From an uncultured Muribaculaceae bacterium (GTDB taxonomy: Bacteria > Bacteroidota > Bacteroidia > Bacteroidales > Muribaculaceae): a DNA stretch of 9,239 bases. The notes under the pieces are model-generated. The model was not told where the DNA came from, searched no databases, and was given only the letters and a program-made list of their open reading frames with translations. The position numbers were made by a program, and so were the translations under genes. The DNA lies in NCBI GenBank assembly GCA_910589425.1, contig CAJUSZ010000046.1:1-9239 (forward strand). Reading direction: 5' to 3'. This document shows positions 5,786 through 9,239 of this stretch, in pieces. Each line of letters opens with the position of its first letter. Position 1 is the first letter of the stretch.

Positions 5786-6899
5786 TGTGGATGATCCTCC
5801 GAGAGAATTAGCCAAGGTCAGGACACATAAGCAATTCGCGGCAGATTTTCTCGGCGAGGTTATGAATAAGGCTGACAGGAATGAGAACGTAGTGGTTTCT
5901 CCATTCTGTCTGTCGCATGCTTTCTACATGCTCGCCAACGGAGCGGAAGGAAACACTCTGAATGAGATTCTCGGTACACTTTTAGGAACAGACATCACGC
6001 TCGATGATGCGAACCCGATGCTGTCCAGGCATCTGCAATCATTGAAAGACACGCAGTTCACAAAGATCAACTTTGTAAACTCGCTGTGGGTGGACAGTTC
6101 TTTTCCTGTCTATGAAAGCTTCACTGACAGTGTTGGCTATTATTATTCCGCCGAAATTAAAAAAGTGGATGACATAACGACCGACGCAGCCCGGGAAGAT
6201 ATCAACCGCTGGGTGGAATCATCCACCGGCGGAACCATCAAGTCTCTTCTTGACAAGAATATAAGCGGAAATGGTGCGGCTTTGGTCAATGCTCTTCAGC
6301 TTGAAGGAAAATGGATAATACCGTTTGAAAGGGAATTCACCAAAGACGGAGTATTCACTACGTCGACCGGCGACAAGGTTCCGTCGCGGATGATGAATAA
6401 TATACTTGAGGCCCCATACGCGAAAGGGGACGGATTCAGCATTGTAACCCTTCCTCTATGGGATTATCTGTGTGTGGAAATAGTTTTGCCCGACGAAGGG
6501 GAGACTCCTCTTTCCGTATTGTCCCGTTATGGTTCTTCCAAACATACTTCCGAGGTTTACGACGTAATTTTATCCATGCCTAAATTTACGGTGGAATATG
6601 ATTGCGGAAGTTTGGTCAAGGAATTGAAATCGCTCGGGATAGTGGATGCGTTCGATATGAGCAGAAGCAATTTCTCAAAGCTTTCACCGCAGCCTTTCGC
6701 CGTAAGCGAGATTGTGCAGAAATCTCGGATCTCTGTGGATGAGGATGGTGTTACGGCATTTTCGGGTTCGAGTGTTTCGGGAGCGACCGACAGTGGAGTA
6801 GACAAGCATGTCGAATTCACGGTGGATCGTCCGTTCCTTTTCTTTATAAGGAGAAACGGTGGATTCTGTCTTTTTGCTGGAGTTGTCAATACACTCTGA
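5682..6899 (+). CDS. Serpin 1: surface lipoprotein protease inhibitor (405 aa)
   Basis: Serpins trap serine, and sometimes cysteine, proteases by inserting a cleaved reactive loop into a beta-sheet. I chose the ATG at 5682 (5685 is equally possible; the TTG at 5676 is unlikely). The signal is MMRNIFNRY plus a hydrophobic core and lipobox F-S-A-C25, followed by SSDDG, which suits lipidation and surface display. The serpin core follows an acidic linker: N69-VVVSPFCLSHAFYMLANGAEGNT, I174-N-R-W-V, V202-N-A-L, then hinge V352-D-E-D-G-V-T-A and V381-D-R-P-F-L-F-F-I, ending F398-A-G-V-V-N. Counting P17 as E354 puts P1 at D370 (GATD/SGVD), but the loop is about 3 residues longer than in alpha-1-antitrypsin, so V373 is also possible. 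F360 in the hinge is bulkier than usual and might slow insertion. It starts 35 bases after the C10 peptidase gene, in the same operon. Confidence 0.93.
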   Translation: MMRNIFNRYASVALSVAAAVSFSACSSDDGPDRGGVDDPPRELAKVRTHKQFAADFLGEVMNKADRNENVVVSPFCLSHAFYMLANGAEGNTLNEILGTLLGTDITLDDANPMLSRHLQSLKDTQFTKINFVNSLWVDSSFPVYESFTDSVGYYYSAEIKKVDDITTDAAREDINRWVESSTGGTIKSLLDKNISGNGAALVNALQLEGKWIIPFEREFTKDGVFTTSTGDKVPSRMMNNILEAPYAKGDGFSIVTLPLWDYLCVEIVLPDEGETPLSVLSRYGSSKHTSEVYDVILSMPKFTVEYDCGSLVKELKSLGIVDAFDMSRSNFSKLSPQPFAVSEIVQKSRISVDEDGVTAFSGSSVSGATDSGVDKHVEFTVDRPFLFFIRRNGGFCLFAGVVNTL

Positions 6900-6904
6900 T
6901 TCAC

Positions 6905-7039
6905 AACCGATTGATCACATAAAAAACACTTGGATATGATGAGAAATATTTTTAACAGATATGCTTCCGTGGCTCTTTCCGTAGCCGCTGCCGTATCATT
7001 TTCGGCGTGCAGTTCCGACGACGGTCCCGACCGTGGTGG
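6905..7039 (+). repeat. 135-bp perfect direct repeat, copy 2
   Basis: Second copy of the block at 5651-5785. It begins 5 bases after the serpin 1 stop, much as copy 1 begins 4 bases after the peptidase stop. Even synonymous positions are identical, while the downstream serpin bodies differ widely. Confidence 0.97.
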
Positions 7040-8180
7040 AAATGGAGGGGATGACGATCCTCCGGTAGAATTTGCGGCGAAGCAGACACACACCGAGTTT
7101 GCGTTGAATCTGCTTGAAAAGGTGGCCTCTGATGCCGGCGCGGATGAGAATGTAGTGATCTCGCCGCTGAGTCTGTCGCTCTCGCTCTCGATGACCGCCA
7201 ATGGAGCGAAAGAGAACACGCTGCGCGAGATGATGGGGGCTGTCTACGGTTCCGATATGACATACGGGGATATGAACGCCCGCTGCGCTGCCCAGATAGC
7301 GGAACTCAGCAACGGAACGAATGTGGAATTCAACGTGGCCAATTCGCTCTGGACCGAGAGCGGAAGCCGTGTGTATGCGGACTTCATGGACCGGGTAAGG
7401 AACGCTTTCTCGGCCGAGGTGAGGGAAGTGGACAATCTCGGCAGCTCCTCCACCCGCGAGGAGATAAACCGTTGGGTGGCCGAGGCCACGAAAGGTAACA
7501 TCCCGCAGCTTCTCGACAGGAATCTTTCAGGAAAAGGGGCGGCGATAGTCAACGCTTTGCGTATGCATGCCGTCTGGGAAGTGCCGTTCGACAGCGGCAA
7601 GACCGGCGACGGGGTTTTCACTGCCTCGTCGGGTGTAAAGGCCGATGTGCGCATGATGCACGATCCGCGCCGTCTGGGCCGTTATGCCGATGCCGGCGGA
7701 TATGAGTATCTTGTACTCGATATATGCGGCGACGACGCCAACGAAAACCGCTACGCCCTGGAGATCATTCTTCCGGCCGAAGGGGAGACACCGGCGTCGG
7801 TGCTTCCGGTGTTCCGTCAGGGAAGGCCGTCTGTGAAATCGTATTTCGTGGATCTGCGTATGCCGAGATTCACGGCTGAATACGGCAGCGGCAATCTGGC
7901 CGGCGTCCTGAAAGCTCTCGGCATCAGGGATGCGTTCGATCCGTCCAGAAGCGATTTCAGCGCCATGTCGCCGTCTGCGTCCTATATAGACCAGATAATA
8001 CAGAAGAGCAACGTCAGCGTCGACGAGAAAGGTGTCTCGGCCTCGGCCGCCACGCTGGTGGATGTGGCCTACGGCCGCTTCGACGAGGTGAGCATGAGCG
8101 TTGACCGTCCGTTCATCTTCATGATCACGAACATGACCACCCGCGACGTCCTCTTCTCGGGGATCATAAACAGGCTCTGA
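6936..8180 (+). CDS. Serpin 2: surface lipoprotein protease inhibitor (414 aa)
   Basis: Second tandem serpin with the same lipoprotein signal (lipobox F-S-A-C25, SSDDG) and a slightly longer Gly/Asp linker (30-43). The core shows N72-VVISPLSLSLSLSMTANGA, I177-N-R-W-V, I204-V-N-A-L, W214-E-V-P-F, M309-P-R-F, hinge V362-D-E-K-G-V-S-A-S-A-A-T and V389-D-R-P-F-I-F-M-I, ending F407-S-G-I-I-N. The hinge is rich in small residues, the pattern expected of an inhibitory serpin. Taking E364 as P17 gives P1 at G380 and P1' at R381. The loop is one residue longer than in alpha-1-antitrypsin, so R381 as P1 (trypsin-like or Arg-specific targets) is equally plausible. It is more GC-rich than serpin 1 and nearer the chromosomal style of nadA. 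It is the last gene of the operon, 36 bases after serpin 1, and precedes a long hairpin. Confidence 0.94.
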   Translation: MMRNIFNRYASVALSVAAAVSFSACSSDDGPDRGGNGGDDDPPVEFAAKQTHTEFALNLLEKVASDAGADENVVISPLSLSLSLSMTANGAKENTLREMMGAVYGSDMTYGDMNARCAAQIAELSNGTNVEFNVANSLWTESGSRVYADFMDRVRNAFSAEVREVDNLGSSSTREEINRWVAEATKGNIPQLLDRNLSGKGAAIVNALRMHAVWEVPFDSGKTGDGVFTASSGVKADVRMMHDPRRLGRYADAGGYEYLVLDICGDDANENRYALEIILPAEGETPASVLPVFRQGRPSVKSYFVDLRMPRFTAEYGSGNLAGVLKALGIRDAFDPSRSDFSAMSPSASYIDQIIQKSNVSVDEKGVSASAATLVDVAYGRFDEVSMSVDRPFIFMITNMTTRDVLFSGIINRL

Positions 8181-8203
8181 CCCGACAGCCTGACCGACAG
8201 ACA

Positions 8204-8262
8204 AGGAATCCGCAGCCGGCGTCTCTCACTGAGTGGAGAACGGATCCGGGCTGCGGATTCCT
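8204..8262 (+). terminator. Long hairpin ending the peptidase-serpin operon
   Basis: A perfect 14-bp stem (AGGAATCCGCAGCC at 8204-8217 with GGCTGCGGATTCCT at 8249-8262) encloses a further small stem, TCTC-T-CAC-TGA-GTG-GAGA. It starts 23 bases past the serpin 2 stop. There is no clean T run after it, only an AT-rich stretch, so it may act as a terminator or as a 3' stabilising structure. Confidence 0.65.
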
Positions 8263-8264
8263 GT

Positions 8265-8294
8265 CAGTATATAATATATCAGTATATAATATAT
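8265..8294. repeat. 15-bp tandem duplication (two units)
   Basis: CAGTATATAATATAT occurs twice in a row (8265-8279 and 8280-8294), followed by ATGTATATATAGGGG. It may be a slippage product or an AT-rich flexible tract after the terminator. No function is evident. Confidence 0.8.
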
Positions 8295-8344
8295 ATGTAT
8301 ATATAGGGGAGGGATACTGGAATACGTATATGTTGCTTTGAATT

Positions 8345-8388
8345 GATAACAAATGTGAAAATCCCTGTGGTGTATCCTTTGTGGGAGA
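8345..8388 (+). repeat. Dispersed repeat, copy C (inverted relative to A and B)
   Basis: Positions 8346-8365 match copy A base for base over 20 bases when copy A is read on the minus strand, and GGTGTATC follows in both, with scattered changes between and after. The ELV-stop part is not conserved here. The small stem changes from TCT/AGA to TCC/GGA, keeping the pairing. It lies 165 bases downstream of serpin 2 and reads in the same direction as that gene. Confidence 0.7.
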
Positions 8389-8411
8389 CGACATAGTGGG
8401 AAAAATTAATT

Positions 8412-8467
8412 AAGGTAGTGAAATTTCTACTTTATTAATTTGTTATAAGTAGAAAAATTACTACCTT
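8412..8467 (+). promoter_or_regulatory. Twin palindromic operators flanking the hicAB promoter
   Basis: Two copies of GTAG-N8-CTAC lie at 8415-8430 and 8449-8464, 34 bp apart (slightly over three helical turns). The surrounding 21-base arms (8412-8432 and 8447-8467) are also inverted repeats of each other, with 18 of 21 matching. The right copy overlaps the -7 box, so a protein bound there would block transcription. HicB, which has a DNA-binding domain, is the natural candidate for autorepression. Confidence 0.75.
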
Positions 8468-8469
8468 TG
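8439..8469 (+). promoter_or_regulatory. hicAB promoter
   Basis: TTTG (8439-8442) and TACCTTTG (8462-8469) with a 19-base spacer match the Bacteroidetes consensus perfectly. Predicted transcription starts near 8476, about 18 bases before the hicA ATG. This rules out the upstream in-frame TTG at 8467 as a start. Confidence 0.85.
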
Positions 8470-8493
8470 TATTGCCAAACGATAACAACACCA

Positions 8494-8688
8494 ATGAAGC
8501 GGTACAAAGTGAAGGAGGTGATTGAGTTGCTTGAGGCCGACGGTTGGATTCAGGTTTCCGCAAGGGGAAGCCACCGTCAGTTCAAGCATCCGGAAAAAGC
8601 AGGACGTGTTACTGTCAACGGTTCAAAAAGCGATAATCTCAGTCAGTTCCTGCTTAACAGCATTTTCAAACAGGCAGGATGGCGTTAA
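8494..8688 (+). CDS. hicA: HicA-family mRNA interferase toxin (64 aa)
   Basis: HicA toxins are small cytoplasmic ribonucleases with a double-stranded-RNA-binding-like fold that cleave mRNA and stop growth unless HicB binds them. The protein has the standard layout: K6-V-K-E-V-I-E-L-L-E-A-D-G-W (first helix), R24-G-S-H27-R-Q-F with the catalytic His27, K31-H-P, a strand around R38-V-T-V and a C-terminal helix N48-L-S-Q-F-L-L-N-S-I-F-K-Q-A-G. At 64 residues the length is typical and nothing looks broken. I use the ATG at 8494 because the in-frame TTG further upstream lies inside the promoter. It is first in the pair, 29 bases before hicB, under a promoter framed by palindromes. Confidence 0.95.
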   Translation: MKRYKVKEVIELLEADGWIQVSARGSHRQFKHPEKAGRVTVNGSKSDNLSQFLLNSIFKQAGWR

Positions 8689-8717
8689 GCCGCACTCCGT
8701 TAAATAAATAATATATT

Positions 8718-9128
8718 ATGGAGACAATCAAGATCGAAATATTCTGGGAAGACAAGAACTATTGTTGCGGTTGGGGCTGCGGTAATTTCGGCGCGGTTCT
8801 CTGCACCGATAAAAATATAGATGATCTTAAATCGGAATTTGAAAATTCGATAAAGACTCAGGTGGCCGACATGGTTGCTGAGGGAGAGGAACTTCCCGGT
8901 TGGCTTGCAGACGGCGACTATCGGATTGAATACACACTCGCCGTGTCGGCGCTTCTTCGTCAGGCGGAACGTTTTACGACGTTGGCAGTGATAAGCCGTT
9001 TTACCGGTATCAATCAGAAACTCCTCAGCCACTATGCGAATTCTGTAAAAGTGCCGCGTCCGGCCCAGCGTGAGCGCATTGTCAGCGGTCTGCACGCGAT
9101 AGGTCAGCAGTTTTTGGCGGTCAGATAG
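8718..9128 (+). CDS. hicB: HicB-family antitoxin with C-terminal helix-turn-helix (136 aa)
   Basis: HicB binds and neutralises HicA and represses the operon. Residues 1-65 match the degenerate RNase-H-like HicB domain: I4-K-I-E-I-F-W-E-D-K-N-Y strand pair, a C-G-N-F-G-A-V segment, D36-L-K-S-E-F-E-N-S-I-K helix, and E57-E-L-P-G-W. The C-terminal half (about 75-130) looks like an XRE-type helix-turn-helix: F86-T-T-L-A-V-I-S-R-F-T-G-I-N-Q-K-L-L-S-H-Y, with the recognition helix near 98-107. This contrasts with HicB forms that end in a ribbon-helix-helix domain. Five Cys or Trp residues lie close together at W10-G20 (WEDKNYCCGWG), which is unusual. It is in the same transcript as hicA, and its probable operators flank the -33/-7 region. 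Confidence 0.93.
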   Translation: METIKIEIFWEDKNYCCGWGCGNFGAVLCTDKNIDDLKSEFENSIKTQVADMVAEGEELPGWLADGDYRIEYTLAVSALLRQAERFTTLAVISRFTGINQKLLSHYANSVKVPRPAQRERIVSGLHAIGQQFLAVR

Positions 9129-9151
9129 TTTTTGTCCGGCAACCCTGATCC

Positions 9152-9175
9152 ATATATACTATGATATGTATATAT
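9152..9175. repeat. AT-rich inverted repeat after hicB
   Basis: ATATATAC (9152-9159) and GTATATAT (9168-9175) form an 8-bp stem with an 8-base loop. It has no G-C core and no T run, so a terminator role is doubtful. The rest of 9129-9239 shows no gene. Confidence 0.35.
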
Positions 9176-9239
9176 CTATCGGGGAGCATAGGACATGACA
9201 ATTTTATGATGATTCGATGGTAGTAAATTTAACATTAGA

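Noticed and set aside
6557..7219. 220-residue leftward open frame across the serpin junction
   Set aside because: It is antisense to both serpins and contains the translation of the 135-bp repeat, which explains its similarity to the frame at 5546-5815.
8467..8493. Upstream in-frame TTG start for hicA
   Set aside because: It overlaps the -7 promoter element, so it would not be in the mRNA; the ATG at 8494 gives the normal HicA length.
9218..9239. GGTAGTAAATTT near the right edge, resembling a half of the hicAB operator
   Set aside because: It lacks the CTAC partner at the right spacing and the window ends; too weak to call an operator.

Overview
This window looks like a chromosomal segment of a gut-type Bacteroidales bacterium; Muribaculaceae is my best guess, but the family is not proven. 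The evidence is several exact Bacteroidetes-type promoters (TTTG, 19-20 bases, TAnnTTTG), no Shine-Dalgarno signals, a tRNA gene without encoded CCA, lipoproteins with an acidic residue stretch just after the lipidated Cys, a C10 peptidase, and serpins.

Layout. Every gene left of about 2.9 kb runs leftward: quinolinate synthase nadA, a SpoU/TrmH-family RNA 2'-O-methyltransferase (4-base overlap with nadA), a compact TatD-family hydrolase and a secreted 165-aa protein, ending in a strong terminator near 120-150. Every gene right of about 3.35 kb runs rightward: a 116-aa unknown protein, tRNA-Arg(CCU), a lipoprotein C10 (streptopain-like) peptidase, two tandem lipoprotein serpins, and a HicA-HicB toxin-antitoxin pair. 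The non-coding divergence point (2902-3357) holds an AT-rich tract followed by a cluster of DnaA-box-like 9-mers (three TTATCTACA, two TTTTCCACA and several variants). I read it as the likely chromosomal replication origin, with the two gene sets lying on the two leading strands.

The main accessory unit is C10 peptidase-serpin-serpin, about 4.0-8.26 kb. It has one good promoter, a leader of about 260 bases and one long terminal hairpin. The serpins share a perfect 135-bp direct repeat covering the spacer, start, signal peptide and linker, yet their bodies and reactive-centre loops have diverged widely. Known C10 operons of Bacteroides and Streptococcus carry small Spi-type inhibitors; here serpins hold that position, which suggests a protease/inhibitor surface module that may be undescribed. 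The peptidase gene is compositionally mosaic and lacks the usual active-site Asn.

Other features are a roughly 40-50 bp dispersed repeat in three copies, always in the same orientation relative to transcription and to the proposed origin, and a hicAB promoter framed by two identical GTAG-N8-CTAC palindromes that probably serve as operators.
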